64,000 bases of DNA from Archivesica marissinica. Lineage: Eukaryota; Mollusca; Bivalvia; Venerida; Vesicomyidae. The DNA is taken from positions 46,339,645-46,403,644 of the forward strand of contig CM026403.1 of the NCBI GenBank assembly GCA_014843695.1, read 5' to 3'. The position numbers were made by a program, and so were the translations under genes. Shown here piece by piece: positions 32,268 to 45,167 of this stretch (position 1 is its first letter; every line of letters begins with the position of its first letter). Under the pieces are notes generated by a model. It worked only from the letters and a program-made list of their open reading frames with translations. It made no database searches and was not told the DNA's origin.

Positions 32268-33023
32268 CAGTGAAACCCCTCTAAACCGAACGACTTCCGG
32301 ACCGGAAGAGAAGTTCAGTTTGGAGGGGTTTTCGGTTTAGAGGGGTTTTCGGATGAGGGGGGGAGATAAAGTTTTGAACAAATGTCTGTATGAACAGGAA
32401 TAACAAGAAATGACATTAAAATTATTTTTGGTTCCGTATTTGATCAATAATTATGAAATATAAATAACAATGTTATGCCTTAAATAATGATAGTCTGCCT
32501 TTTGTGAAATCCCATTCACATCTAATTAGATCGTATTAAAACTAATTACTCAAACATGAAAAGAGATTAACAAACCTGCAATTGCAAAGGACATAATTAA
32601 ATAGTGTCCAGTCGTAATCCATTTGAAAACGTAATTAAAACAAATGTTCAGCATCATTGGTTTTTATCACGCCTTTATGTTCTCACAACACCACGTCGGA
32701 TGTAAACAATACGGATAAAACACCAATATGCCGACTGATTAATTGACTTGTGAAAACACGGAAGGTGTTATGTTTCAGGTGAGACAAAGGTTGTTTCGGA
32801 TCCGGATTTTATGCCGCTGGCTGTTCGGTTTTCAGGGGTAATTTGCAATAGAAATGTGCACAAATGGTCCCGAAAACTTGTCCGGTATTCGGAAAAGAGA
32901 GGTTCTGGTTTAGAGAGGTTTTTTTACAATGAACAAAGAAGGGAACATATCGGGACCGCGAAAATTGTCCGGTTTGGAGGGAATTCCGATTTAGACGGGT
33001 TCCGGTTTTGAGGGGTTTCACTG
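32268..33023. mobile_element. 756-bp non-autonomous DNA transposon, TA-flanked (module A)
   Basis: Termini CAGTGAAACCCCTCTAAACC (32268) and the inverse GGTTTTGAGGGGTTTCACTG (ending 33023), each beside TA. Subterminal direct and inverted TTTAGAGGGGTT and TCCGG motifs, as in the remnant at 7297-8425. TA target with CAGTG ends fits the pogo/Tigger branch of Tc1/mariner, by inference. Short frames inside are chance products. Copy at 39717-40469. Confidence 0.82.
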
Positions 33024-33146
33024 TATTTGTACAGTCCTTTATAACATGTATTACGAGTATATAAATATTACATAATTATATGTATTTGTACAGTCATTTA
33101 TACGTGTAATATATATGTATTTGTACAGTCCTTTATAGCATGTACA
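33024..33146. repeat. TATGTATTTGTACAGTC tandem repeats
   Basis: Three imperfect copies of a unit with TATGTATTTGTACAGTCATT and TATAACATGTAA. Similar units lie just left of the transposon (32225-32265), so the element sits inside this repeat. In module C the repeat continues to 40690. Here it breaks at AGCATGTA (33144) into the 27-bp array. Confidence 0.8.
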
Positions 33147-33147
33147 T

Positions 33148-33710
33148 GTGATTTGTTTATATAATTAGGTAACGACGATTTGTTTATATAATTATGCAAC
33201 AACGATTTGTTTATATAATTATGCAACGACGATTTGTTTATATAATTATGCAATGGTGATTTGTTTATATAATTATGCAATGGTGATTTGTTTATATAAT
33301 TATGCAATGGTGATTTGTTTATATAATTATGCAATGGTGATTTGTTTATATAATTAGGTAACGACGATTTGTTTATATAATTATGCAACAACGATTTGTT
33401 TATATAATTATGCAACGACGATTTGTTTATATAATTATGCAATGGTGATTTGTTTATATAATTATGCAATGGTGATTTGTTTATATAATTAGGTAACGAC
33501 GATTTGTTTATATAATTAGGTAACGACGATTTGTTTATATAATTAGGTAACGACGATTTGTTTATATAATTATGCAATGGTGATTTGTTTATATAATTAT
33601 GTAATGATGATTTGTTTATATAATTATGCAATGGTGATTTGTTTATATAATTATGCAATGATGATTTGTTTATATAATTAGGTAACGACGATTTGTTTAC
33701 TTTATTAAAG
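33148..33710. repeat. 27-bp minisatellite array (module B)
   Basis: About 21 copies of the unit described at 27656. The last six copies have the same order of variants as the last copies in module A, showing that B and A share this end by duplication and not by separate growth. Confidence 0.95.
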
Positions 33711-33769
33711 TACTTTATCCTATACATGATTGTTGTCGTTTTTGTAGTTATTAGTAACTCAATATTATT

Positions 33770-34320
33770 TATATACGAGGACTCGTCAATAATTTCGTGA
33801 ACTAATTTGGCAGTCCGGTTAGCACGCTCGTTTTCCAGTAGTTTTAAAATTATACCTTGTATATTGCAACATATCATGGCCATTACTTTACCGGCAGATT
33901 TGGAAATCAACGCTTTTGTCAGTTAAGGCGGCGAAGTTTGATGCTTCCAAATTGAGGTTTGTTATTTACTTTACAGCTCAATTAAGTGTACCCATATAAC
34001 CACCCGATTGAGAGAGGCATCACGCTCATCGTTGTACAGTTGGCAGTATTTGCAGCATTCTTGACCCATAACCCCATTTGATCCGGAAGCAGCAAGAGTG
34101 TCATCTTGCCGAAGCACGGCGCATTCCAAGTTTATTAGACATAATGTCCTATATGAAACCATATGAAATACCAAATTGTCTCGCAACATTTTAAAAGTTA
34201 CTCTTCTATCTTCAAGAATGTATTCCTGAATTTCAGCCACTTTCGTTTCATTTGTAACAGTCACTGGCCTGCCAGTATGCTTATCATCTTCGGTTGTTTC
34301 TCTACCGTCCTAAGCCTAGA
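33770..34320 (-). pseudogene. Decayed mariner-like transposase (module B)
   Basis: Same relic as at 29090-29640. Here EDDKHTGRP and the helix-turn-helix segment remain in one frame because the extra bases near the G-R-P codon of module A are absent, so this copy is closer to the ancestor. It runs through LNRVVIWVHLIEL and then a stop, followed in the same frame by SKQQTSIWKHQTSP. The first catalytic Asp is missing, as in A, so the loss preceded the duplication. Confidence 0.82.
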
Positions 34321-34592
34321 GTGATCCACCAACTTTGAAATGGCACCATTCGATAAAAAAGTCTTTGAACATTTCTGCATTTGTACCATGCATCATACAT
34401 TGTATACTCTTAAAGCACATGTATTTCTTCTCTTGGACAATAAATCAGTTATTCCTAAATAGACCTACAGCTAGCAGTATTTTTGCAATGCAAATGAATT
34501 AATACTGTGATATTCCTAACCTTATTGTTTTACTAAACACTGGATGTTTGCATGGACTTGGAATAGTAAATAGTAAAGACGGATCTCGAGAT

Positions 34593-34702
34593 GCAATTCT
34601 ATATTAGCTCTCCGCATCACTGGCAATTCTATATTAGCTCTCCGCATCACTAGCAATTCTATATTAGCTCACCGCATCACTAGCAATTCTATATTAGCTC
34701 TC
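34593..34702. repeat. 30-bp tandem repeat, four copies (module B)
   Basis: Same unit as 29918-30093, with one TAGCTCACCG variant. The last unit is cut at the deletion junction. Confidence 0.93.
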
Positions 34703-36245
34703 TGCCCTTCAAGACGCCACCCCACCCCAAAAATGAGGGATTTTGGCGTTAATTATTTATATTTCACATATCAGAAAACTTACTATATATATTTAATGGG
34801 ACTTTTAACTCTAGAATAAAGAACATGAATATATTTAAGGTGCAGGAGAACTTGCATTCCCGTTACCGAATATTCATTACCTTTAGCGCTTTACCAACGC
34901 TACATGTATATTATACGCCCAAATAATTAAAGCCGTTGTCAACCTCAACAAGTTCATGATATCACTGCGTGTGCTGCTTAGTGTTGTTTCTATACGAAAT
35001 ACAGCAACCTTATTTCAATGTTCACTTCTAGTCCATTGGCTGCAGTATGTACCGGTATATATCTATGAGCCAAACAGATTCGTACCCCCACCTGAGCTGA
35101 CAAATTATGACCGGTTTATTGAAAGATAGTGTTAGTTATCTCCACCAAGACCACAACGTCCAAATATTTAACCTATCAGAAAACTTACTATATATTTAAT
35201 GGGACTTATAACTATAAAGAACAGGAATATATTGCGATATAATGACAGCCTCAAAATGCTAGCGATCATGTCCTAGATATATCCTATATAACAAACAGAA
35301 ATATTTCCTCCGAGCATCTCCCTAGGCTGCTCCAGGAGGAAGACCCCGGGTGCCCCTACGAGCAGTATTTCAGACAGGGATGGACACCTGGTTAGAACCA
35401 CCGACCTTCCTCAAGCCAGCTGGGTAACTTCCTCAGATGGAAAACACCTCCCAGTGGGATTCGAACATGCAACGGTGAGAAATTAGTGTTTTGAAGTTGT
35501 AAAGTTTATCACTCCGATAATACCGAAGGACAATTCTTTTGAGAAATGTGCCCTAACCAGCATTGTGCGAGAAGCCATACAACTGGTCTGTGGCAGGTCG
35601 GTGGTTCTACCTGGATGCCAGTCTGTATGAAATACTGCTCTGAAACTCCAAAACAAGCAGCTTGTCGTAAGTTTGTATGTTTTGTCCAACAGAAATATAA
35701 CTACAACATTTTTGACATAATAATATATTTTAATTCAATGATAACATTTGGCCGATGGCCAGTAATATATGTCCTATCTGTGTACCTTACCAAACAACAA
35801 ACAATGTTGTGCAGTGAGAGAGACACGTATATTTCGACGACATATTTTAGACGAGACAAGAATACAATAAATATGTACATGTTGATACTACAAGACAAAA
35901 AATGTTTAGAAATCTCTGATCGAGATACACGGGACCAGCGTAAAAAACAGAGATAAAATCATCATTGGATCTCATTAATTTTCAACATTATAGTCTCCTC
36001 TGTTGAGCAAATACATTAATGCAATTAAGTCGTGAAGACATCAAATGTTACAAAATTTGTGTTGTTTCATATTCAATCTTAGTTCAATCTATCAATTGTA
36101 TAATGAAAGTACATGTAGTACCCCATACTCTATATTCACCATACTCTATATTCAAATCAGTATGAGCCATAGTAACTGCCAAAACTGATTATTCACGCAT
36201 ATCCAGATTTCAAAAAGTTGAACCTCCCTAGAACAACCTCTCTAC

Positions 36246-37085
36246 AGTTCTAGCATTCCCTACAGTTCTATCCCAGGAAGCCCTCGCTACAGTTTGAGCC
36301 CTTGCTACAGGTCAAGTCATCGCTACAGTTAAGCCCTCGCTACAGTTCAGGCCCTCGCTACAGTTCAAACCCTTGCTACAGTTAAAGCTCTCGCTACAGT
36401 TCAAGCCCTCGCTACAGTTCTAGCCCTCGCAACAGTTCAAGCCCATGATACAGTTATAGTCCTCACTACAGTTCAATCCCTTGCTACAGTTCTAGCCCTC
36501 GCTACAGTTCAAGCCCTTTCTACAGTTCTAGCCCTCGCTACAGTTCTAGCCTTCACAACAGTTCTAGCCCTCGCTATAGTGCAACAAGTCCTCGCTACCG
36601 TTCTAGTCCTCACTACATTTGAAGCCCATGCTACAGGTCAAGCCCTTGCTACAAGGTCAAGCCCTTGCTACAGGTCAAGCCCTTGCTACAGTTCAAGCCC
36701 TCTTTACAGGTAAAGCCCTTGCATCAGTTCAAGCCCTTACTACAGTTTAAGCCCTCGCTACAGTTTAAGCCCTCGCTACAGGTCAAGCCCTCACTACAGG
36801 TCAAGCCCTCATTACGGTTCTAGCCCTCACTACAGTTCAAGCCCATGATACAGGTCAAGCCCTTGCTACAGGTCAAGCTCTTGCTACAGGTCTAGCTCTA
36901 GCTACAGTTCAAGCCCTCGCTACAGATCAAGCCCTCGCTACAGTTCTAGTCCTCGCTACGGTTCTAGCCCTCACTACAGTTCAAGCCCATGCTACAGGTC
37001 AAGCCCTTGCTACAGTTCTAGTCCTTGCTACGGTTCTAGCCCTCACTACAGTTCAAGCCCATGCTACAGGTCAAGCCCATTAACT
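36246..37085. repeat. 18-bp minisatellite, isolated block
   Basis: About 46 copies of TACAGTTCAAGCCCTCGC and variants (GGTCAAG, GTTCTAG, CTTGC). Same family as the 42.2-52.5 kb array. It is inserted exactly between the right end of module B and the left end of module C. It shares with the large array the distinctive string TTCTATCCCANGAAGCCCTC. Confidence 0.95.
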
Positions 37086-37359
37086 CTTAAAGCCCATGTA
37101 TTTCTTCTGTTGTACAATACATCATATTACCCCGTAAAGCCCGTTAATTTCTCACTTGTAACATGCATCATATACCATTAACTCTTAAAGCCCATGTATT
37201 TCTTCTTTGGACAATAAATCAGTTATTCCTAAATAGACCTACAGCTAGCAGTATTTTTGCAATGCAAATGAATTAATACTGTGATATTCCTAACCTTATT
37301 GTTTTACTAAACACTGGATGTTTGCATGGATTTGGAATAGTAAAGACGGATCTTGAGAT

Positions 37360-37538
37360 GCAATTCTATATTAGCTCTCCGCATCACTAGCAATTCTATA
37401 TTAGCTCTCTGCATCACTAGCAATTCTATATTAGCTCTCCGCATCACTAGCAATTCTATATTAGCTCTCCGCATCACTAGCAATTCTATATTAGCTCTCC
37501 GCATCACTAGCAATTCTATATTAGCTCTCCGCATCACT
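37360..37538. repeat. 30-bp tandem repeat, six copies (module C)
   Basis: All six units are complete here, with one TCTGCATCAC variant; compare the degenerate last unit in module A. Confidence 0.94.
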
Positions 37539-37564
37539 AAAGTTTATTTAGAGTAACTGACTTA

Positions 37565-37724
37565 CAGTCAAACCTGCATTAGTGGTCCTCTCCATTAAGC
37601 ACACTATCTGTACTAAGCAGCCGGTTTCCATATACCCAATGCTGTTTTATTAAACATTTGCCCCCTATTAAGCAGCCACTTTCTGTGATTCCCTCGACTG
37701 GCTCCTTAACACAGGTTTGGCCTG
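37565..37724. mobile_element. 160-bp MITE, CAGTCAAACCTG type (module C)
   Basis: Same ends, TA flanks and length as 30119-30278, with two or three substitutions. Confidence 0.8.
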
Positions 37725-39716
37725 TACTTGTATATGGGAAAAGGAATATAGTGCAGGAGAACTTGCATTCCCTTTACCGATCTCGAATATTCATTGCTTT
37801 ACCAACGTTACATGTATATTATACGCCCAAATAATTAAAGTCATCAACAACCTCAATGTGCTGCTTAGTGTTGTTTCTATACGAAATACAGCAACCATAG
37901 TTTTTTTTCACTGCTAGTCCCCATTCGCTGACAAGAGATTGGTACCACCTGAGCTGGCAAGAGATTGGAACCACCGGAGCTGGCAAATTCTCACCGCTTC
38001 ATTGAAACATATCCATAGATGAAAGAAATCTTTGAAAGTAGATTAGTGGTAGTAATCTCTGCCCTTCAAGACGCCACCCCCACCTCAAAAATGAGGGATT
38101 TTGGCGTTAATTATTTATATTTCACATATCAGAAAACAAATACTATATATATTTAATGGGACTTTTAACTCTAGAATAAAGAACAGGAATATATTTAAGG
38201 TGCAGGAGAACTTGCATTCCCGTTACCGAATATTCATTGCCTTTAGCGCTTTACCAACGCTACATGTATATTATACGCCCAAATAATTAAAGCCGTTGTC
38301 AACCTCAACAAGTTCATGATATCACTGCGTGTGCTGCTTAGTGTTGTTTCTATACGAAATACAGCAACCTTATTTCAATGTTCACTTCTAGTCCCCATTG
38401 GCTGCAGTATGTACCGGTATATATCTATGAGCCAAACAGATTCGTACCCCCACCTGAGCTGACAAATTATGACCGGTTTATTGAAAGATAGTGTTAGTTA
38501 TCTCCACCAAAACCACAACGTCCAAATATTTAACCTATCAGAAAACTTACTATATATTTAATGGGACTTATAACTATAAAGAACAGGAATATATTTATAT
38601 TGCGATATAATGACTGCCTTCATTGATAAACAGCCTCAAAATGCTAGCGATCATGTCCTAGATATATCCTATATAACAAACAGAAATATTTCCTCCGAGC
38701 ATCTTCCTAGGCTGCTCCAGGAGGAAGACCCCGGGTGCCCCTACGAGCAGTATTTCAGGCAGGGATGGACACCTGGTTAGAACCACCGACCTTCCTCAAG
38801 CAAGCTGGGTAACTTCCTCAGATGGAAAACACCTCCCAGTGGGATTCGAACATGCAACGGTGAGAAATTAGTGTTTTGAAGTTGTAAAGTTTATCACTCC
38901 GATAATACCGAAGGACAATTCTTTTGAGAAATGTGCCCTAACCAGCATTGTGCGAGAAGCTATACAACTGGTCTGTGGCAGGTCAGTGGTTCTACCTGGA
39001 TGCCAGTCTGTATGAAATACTGCTCTGAAACTCCAAAACAAGCAGCTTGTCGTAAGTTTGTATGTTTTGTCCAACAGAAATATAACTACAACATTTTTGA
39101 CATAATAATATATTTTAATTCAATGATATGTCCTATCTGTGTACTTTACCAAACAACAAACAATGTTGTGCAGTGAGAGAGACACGTATATTTCGACGAC
39201 ATATTTTAGACGAGACAAGAATACAATAAATATGTACATGTTGATACTACATCTACAAGACAAAAAAATGTTTAGAAATCTCTGATCGAGATACACGGGA
39301 CCAGCGTAAAAACCAGAGATAAAATCATCATTGGATCTCATTAATTTTCAACATTATAGAGTCTCCTCTGTTGAGCAAATACATTAATGCAATTAAGTCG
39401 TGAAGACATCAAATGTTACAAAATTTGTGTTGTTTCATATTCAATCTTAGTTCAATCTATCAATTGTATAATGAAAGTACATGTAGTACCCCATACTCTA
39501 TATTCACCATACTCTATATTCAAATCAGTATGAGCCATAGTAACTGTCAAAACTGACTATTCACGCATATCCAGACTTCAAAAAGTTGAACCTCCCTAGA
39601 ACAACAACCTCTCTACAACAACCAATCTGGGTGTATCCCGAGGGTGTTTGCTCTGTATAGTTTGACTGTATATATGTATTTGTACAGTCATTTATAACAC
39701 ATGTAATATATATGTA

Positions 39717-40469
39717 CAGTGAAACCCCTCTAAACCGAACGACTTCCGGACCGGAAGAGAAGTTCAGTTTGGAGGGGTTTTCGGTTTAGAGGGGTTTTCG
39801 GATGAGGGGGGGGGGGAGATAAAGTTTTGAACAAATGTCTGTATGAACAGGAATAACAAGAAATGACATTAAAATTATTTTTGGTTCCGTATTTGATCAA
39901 TAATTATGAAATATAAATATCAATGTTATGCCTTAAATAATGATAGTCTGCCTTTTGTGAAATCCCATTCACATCTAATTAGATCGTATTAAAACTAATT
40001 ACTCAAACATGAAAAGAGATTAACAAACCTGCAATTGCAAAGGACATAATTAAATAGTGTCCAGTCGTAATCCATTTGAAAACGTAATTAAAACAAATTT
40101 TCAGCATCATTGGTTTTTATCACGCCTTTATGTTCTCACAACACCACGTCGGATGTAAACAATACGGATAAAACACCAATATGCCGACTGATTAATTGAC
40201 TTGTGAAAACACGGAAGGTGTTATGTTTCAGGTGAGACAAAGGTTGTTTCGGATCCGGATTTTCGGCTGTTCGGTTTTCAGGGGTAATTTGCAATAGAAA
40301 TGTGCACAAATGGTCCCGAAAACTTGTCCGGTATTCGGAAAAGAGAGGTTCTGGTTTAGAGAGGTTTTTTTACAATGAACAAAGAAGGGAACATATCGGG
40401 ACCGCGAAAATTGTCCGGTTTGGAGGGAATTCCGATTTAGACGGGTTCCGGTTTTGAGGGGTTTCACTG
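39717..40469. mobile_element. 753-bp non-autonomous DNA transposon (module C)
   Basis: Duplicate of 32268-33023. It differs by a longer G-run (GGGGGGGGG near 39806), loss of about 10 bp (the ATGCCGCTGG part) near 40262 and scattered substitutions. Confidence 0.82.
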
Positions 40470-40690
40470 TATTTGTACAGTCCTTTATAACATGTATTAC
40501 GAGTATATAAATATTACATAATTATATGTATTTGTACAGTCATTTATACGTGTAATATATATGTATTTGTACAGTCCTTTATAGCATGTAATTACGATTA
40601 TATATATATTACATAATTATATGTATTTGTACAGTCATTTATACTTGTAATATATATGTATTTGTACAGTCATTTATAACACATGTCACT
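40470..40690. repeat. TATGTATTTGTACAGTC tandem repeats (module C)
   Basis: Five or six imperfect units of the repeat described at 33024, ending at about 40690. Confidence 0.8.
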
Positions 40691-41105
40691 TTATAAATGA
40701 ATTATCTATCTGTCTATTATTAATGTGTAGGTGTGCCAGTAATTGACAAGTTTCTTCATACTAGACAATGACACAGTTGAAACACTTTTCTTCACAAGTT
40801 TGAATGTCGCTGAAGACGATCAGTTCACTAGTCTATATTAACACATTATTCTCAATATGCCATGTAAGTCTAATTCAAACTCCCTCAGTATTCTTCAACC
40901 TAGCTGTTGTATTAGATACCGTTTGTCCCTGCGTTTGCTGTCCCAGGATGTTAATGATAGCTTGGCAAGTGTTAACAACGTCATAGTTTTATTGATGTAT
41001 TGTTTACAGCCTCAAAGTTCCATATAAGTAATGTTGCCTTCCATTAAGCTAAACAGTACTCGTCATTCAGCTCGTGTTTTTGGCAGTCCTTAATCGTGTC
41101 TTCGT
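40691..41105. other. Unassigned sequence
   Basis: No recognised gene or repeat. One 60-codon plus-strand frame (40804-40986) has no motif. Confidence 0.35.
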
Positions 41106-41276
41106 ACTAGCATAGTCCACGATACCAGTTCACTAGAAAGCAGCGACGCCTGTTGCTGCAGTACTAGCATTGTCCACGATACCGGTTCAATAGAAAGCAG
41201 TGCCGCCCGTTGCTGCAGTACTAGCATTGTCCACGATACCAGTTCAATAGAAAGCAGTGCCGCCCGTTGCTGCAAT
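41106..41276. repeat. 57-bp tandem repeat, three copies
   Basis: Units contain GTACTAGCATTGTCCACGAT, ACCAGTTCAATAGAAAGCAG and CCGCCCGTTGCTGCA. The first copy is the most diverged. Confidence 0.93.
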
Positions 41277-41470
41277 AAAGAGTAGATATTGTAGAGTAAC
41301 AGTACTAATTGCCTCATCTAGGCGAGATATAATATGAAAACATTACAAATCATTTCTTAGCAGTATTTGAGGAAAGTTCTGGTATTGTGAATAAATTATA
41401 GCTAATGCTCTTATATGTGACTTATTTATGTCAGTCACCACAACAGTGGAAACATACCTTGTTCAACTCT

Positions 41471-41868
41471 ACCACATAACTATAATGCTTTCAACATAGT
41501 ACAATATACCACATAACTATAATGCTTTCAACATAGTACAAGATACCGTATAACTATAATGCTTTCAACATAGTACAAGACACCACATAACTATAATGCT
41601 TTCAACATAGTACAATATACCACATAACCATAATGCTTTCAACATAGTACAAGACACCACATAACTATAATGCTTTCAACAAAGTACAAGATACCGTATA
41701 ACTATAATGCTTTCAACATAGTACAAGATACCACATAACTATAATGCTTTCAACAAAGTACAAGATACCGTATAACTATAATGCTTTCAACATAGTACAA
41801 GACACCACATAACCATAATGCTTTCAACATAGTACAATATACCACATAACTATAATGCTTTCAACATA
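41471..41868. repeat. 37-bp minisatellite array
   Basis: About 11 copies with core TAACTATAATGCTTTCAACA followed by TAGTACAAGATACCACA or variants (ATACCGTA, ACACCACA). Variants alternate, suggesting a two- to three-unit higher order. Confidence 0.95.
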
Positions 41869-42580
41869 CCAATTTCCAAGCTGCAAAGTATGATAACTGT
41901 TAAAAAAATGTAGAGATTGATCAGGTCCTTGATGGACTTCCAGAAATATGAATACCGAACAAGCATTGCATGCTACAAGTATGCATACAATGAATGCCAG
42001 AAGGAGGTATGTCTCGGTAACTTTTGTAATGAAATACAATGAATGACTGAACAGTATGTCAGCATTAATATCTAAAGGATGCATTAAACTAAGACTACGA
42101 AAACACAATGCCGATAACAAATACCAGGGCTAATACTAATATTAAAAAGCAGAACAAAATTAATCTGCTACAGTTCTGGCCCTTGCTACAGGTCAAGCCC
42201 TAGCTACAGTTCAAGCTCTCGTTACAGATCTAGCCCTTGCTACAGATCTAGCCCTCGCTACAGATCTAGCCCTCGCTACAGTTCAAGCCATTGCTACAGG
42301 TCAAGCCCTTGCTACAGTTCAAGCCCTCGCTACAGGTCAAGCACTCATTACAGGTAAAGCTCTCGCTACAGTTCAAGCCCTTACTACAGGTAAAGCCCTC
42401 GCTACAGGTCAAGCACTCGTTACAAGTAAAGCCCTCGCTACAGTTCAAGCCCTTACTACAGGTAAAGCCCTCGCTACAGGTCAAGCACTCGTTACAAGTA
42501 AAGCCCTCGCTACAGTTCAAGCCCTCACTACAGTTCAAGCACTTACTACAGTTCAAGCCCTCGCTACAGTTCAAGCCCTT

Positions 42581-43130
42581 ACTATTCAAGTTTTATCTTT
42601 AATACGCGACACTTAGAAAACTATTCATAATGAGTTACAGGTTAAAAAGCGATCCAAATTATTGACAATCTCCTTACAATGGATGGACACTACTATGCAT
42701 GGCAGCTACATTTTTACACAAGATATGATTGCAAAAGTAGGTACTTTCGAAACCATTGTTGTATTGACCAATGACTAGTTGGCACGACTCGGTTCAAGAT
42801 CAGCTCGGTGAAAGGTGTGTGTGTGTACAGGTGAACTGATCCATCCCCGCAGCTCCATTCTGACGTCGCATCAACTAAGGCAGAAAGTCATGTACTAACT
42901 TGATTTACTAAGTAGTTACTAATGCTAACAATAATCCATGTATTCAGGTACAATTTTTTAACTAGTGAACAACCGGCGCCACTTTGTGACAAATTGTAAT
43001 ATAATTATGATAAGACGCAGATTAACAAGTGATGGGATATATTGACTCGCATCACAATGCATTGACTTTAAGTTAACCTAAACAACCAAAACTTGCATCT
43101 GAAACTCTTATTGCGGCTTAAACTCTTATT
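42581..43130. repeat. Composite-array spacer S1
   Basis: First of five conserved spacers. Landmarks in order: CTATTCAAGTTTTATCTTTA, ATGGATGGACACTACTATGC, GACTAGTTGGCACGACTCGG, GTGTGTGTGTACAGGTGAAC, CATTCTGACGTCGCATCAAC, GATAAGACGCAGATTAACAA, and CTCTTATTACAGGTCAA. No ORF is conserved among spacers. Confidence 0.93.
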
Positions 43131-43289
43131 ACAGGTCAAACCCTCGTTACAGTTCGAGCACTCTATACAGTTTGAGCCCTCACTACAGTTTAAGCCCTCG
43201 CTACAGTTCAAGCCCTTACTATAGGTCAAGCCCTTGCTATTGGTCAAGCCCTCACTATAGGTCAAGTCCTCGCTACACATCAAGCCCTT

Positions 43290-43856
43290 ACTATTCAAGT
43301 TTTATCTTTAAGACGAGATATTTAGAACACTATTCATAATGAGTTACAGGTTAAAGAGCAATGCAAATTATTGTAAATCTCACTACAATGGATGGACACT
43401 ACTATGCATGACAGCTACATTTTTACACAATATATGTTGCAAAAGTAGCTACTTTCGAAACCATAGTTGTAATGACCAATGACTAGTTGGCACGACTCGG
43501 TTCAAGATCAGCTCGGTGAAAGGTGTGTGTGTGTACAGGTGAACTGATCCATCCCCGCAGCTCCATTCTGACGTCGCATCAACTAAGGCAGAAAGTCATG
43601 TACGAACTTGATTTACTAAGTAGTTACTAATGCTAACAATAATCCATTTATTCAGGTACAATTTTTTAACAAGTGAACAACCGGCGACACTTTGTGACAA
43701 ATTGTAATATAATTATGATAAGACGCAGATTAACAAGTGATGGGATATATTGACTCACATCACAATACATTGACATTAAGTTAGCTTAAATAACAAAAAA
43801 TCTAAACAACGAACTCTTACTGCAGCTTAAACTGTTACTGTGGCTCAAACTCTTAT
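43290..43856. repeat. Composite-array spacer S2
   Basis: Second spacer. With S5 it shares CATCACAATACATTGACATT and AACAAAAAATCTAAACAACG near its right end, unlike S1, S3 and S4, which have CAACCAAAACTTGCA. So S2 and S5 form one subgroup. Confidence 0.93.
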
Positions 43857-45167
43857 TACAGGTCAAGCTCTCGCTACAGGTCAAGCCCTCACTACAGGTC
43901 AAGCCCTCGCTACAGTTCTAGTCCTCGCTATGGTTCTAGCCCTCACTAAAGTTCAAGCCCATGCTACAGGTCAAGCCCTTGCTACAGGTCAAGCCCTTGC
44001 TACAGATCTAGCCTTCGCCACAGTTCAAGCCCTCGCTATAGGTCGAGCCGTCGCTACAGGTCGAGCCGTCACTACAGGTCGAGCCCTCGCTACAGGTCGA
44101 GCCGTCGCTACGGTTCTAGCCCTCACTACAGTTCTAGTCCTCACTACAATTCTAGCCCTCACTACAGTTCTAGTCCTCACTACAGTTCTAGCCCTCACTA
44201 CAGTTCTAGTCCTCTCTACAGTTCTAGCCCTCGCTACAGTTCAAGCCCTCACTACAGTTCTAGTCCTCTCTACAGTTCTAGCCCTCGCTACAGATCTAGC
44301 CCTTGCTACAGATCTAGCCTTCGCCACAGTTCAAGCCCTCGCTATAGGTCAAGCCCTCGCTACAGATAAAGTCCTCGCTACACATCAAGCCCTCACTACA
44401 GTTCTATCCCATGCTACAGTTCAAGCCCTCGCTACAGTTCAAGCCCTCGCTACAGTTCTATCCCATGCTACAGTTCAAGCCTTTGCTACAGTTCAAGCCC
44501 TAGCTACAGATCAAGCACTCGTTACAGTTCAAGCCCATGCTACAGTTCTAGGCCTTGCTACAGTTCAAGTCCTCGCTACAGGTCAAGTCCTCGTCAAGCC
44601 CTCGTTACAGTTCAAGCCCATGCTACAGTTCTAGCCCTTGCTACAGTTCAAGCCCTCGCAACAGGTCAAGTCCTCACTACAGTTCAAATCTTCACTACAG
44701 ATCTAGCCCTCGCTACAGGTAAGGCCCTTGCTACTGTTCAAGCCCTCGCTACTGTTCAAGCCCTCGCTCTCGCTACATTTCAAGCACCCGCTACAGTTCA
44801 AGCCCTCACTACAGTTCTAGTCCTCACTACAATTCTAGCCCTCAATACAGTTCAAGCCCTCACTACAGTTCTAGTCCTCACTACAATTCTAGCCCTCAAT
44901 ACAGTTCTAGTCCTCACTACAGTTCTAGCCCTCACTACAGTTCTAGCCCTCACTACAGTTCTAGTCCTCTCTACAGTTCTAGCCCTCGCTACAGTTCAAG
45001 CCCTCACTACAGTTCTAGTCCTCTCTACAGTTCTAGCCCTCGCTACAACTCAAGCCCTCGCTACAGATCTAGCCCTTGCTACAGATCTACCCTTCGCCAC
45101 AGTTCAAGCCCTCGCTATAGGTCAAGCCCTCGCTACAGGTCAAGTCCTCGCTACACATCAAGCCCTT

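Larger units (their letters stand above)
33148..36245. repeat. Module B: partial copy of module A
   Basis: Collinear with about 28400-32150. It includes a 27-bp array (33148-33710), the mariner relic, four 30-bp units and the R3 pair. Relative to A, about 0.6-0.7 kb is missing at 34702, where TATTAGCTCT joins CTGCCCTTCAAGACG; both original edges contain CTCT. The right end passes at 36245 from CCTCTCTACA directly into the 18-bp minisatellite, so the pogo-like element is absent. Confidence 0.92.
37155..40590. repeat. Module C: copy of module A right-hand part
   Basis: Collinear with 29705-33144. It starts after two short copies of TCTTAAAGCCCATGTATTTC (37084 and 37179) and holds the 30-bp array, the 160-bp MITE, the internal direct repeats, the R3 pair and the pogo-like element. 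It lacks the mariner relic and the 27-bp array. It is closer to A than to B in having the 30110-30630 segment. Confidence 0.93.

Noticed and set aside
32809..33021. Frames inside the pogo-like element as a transposase remnant
   Set aside because: They are short, occur on both strands over subterminal GGGG/CCCC motifs and show no helix-turn-helix or DDE motif.
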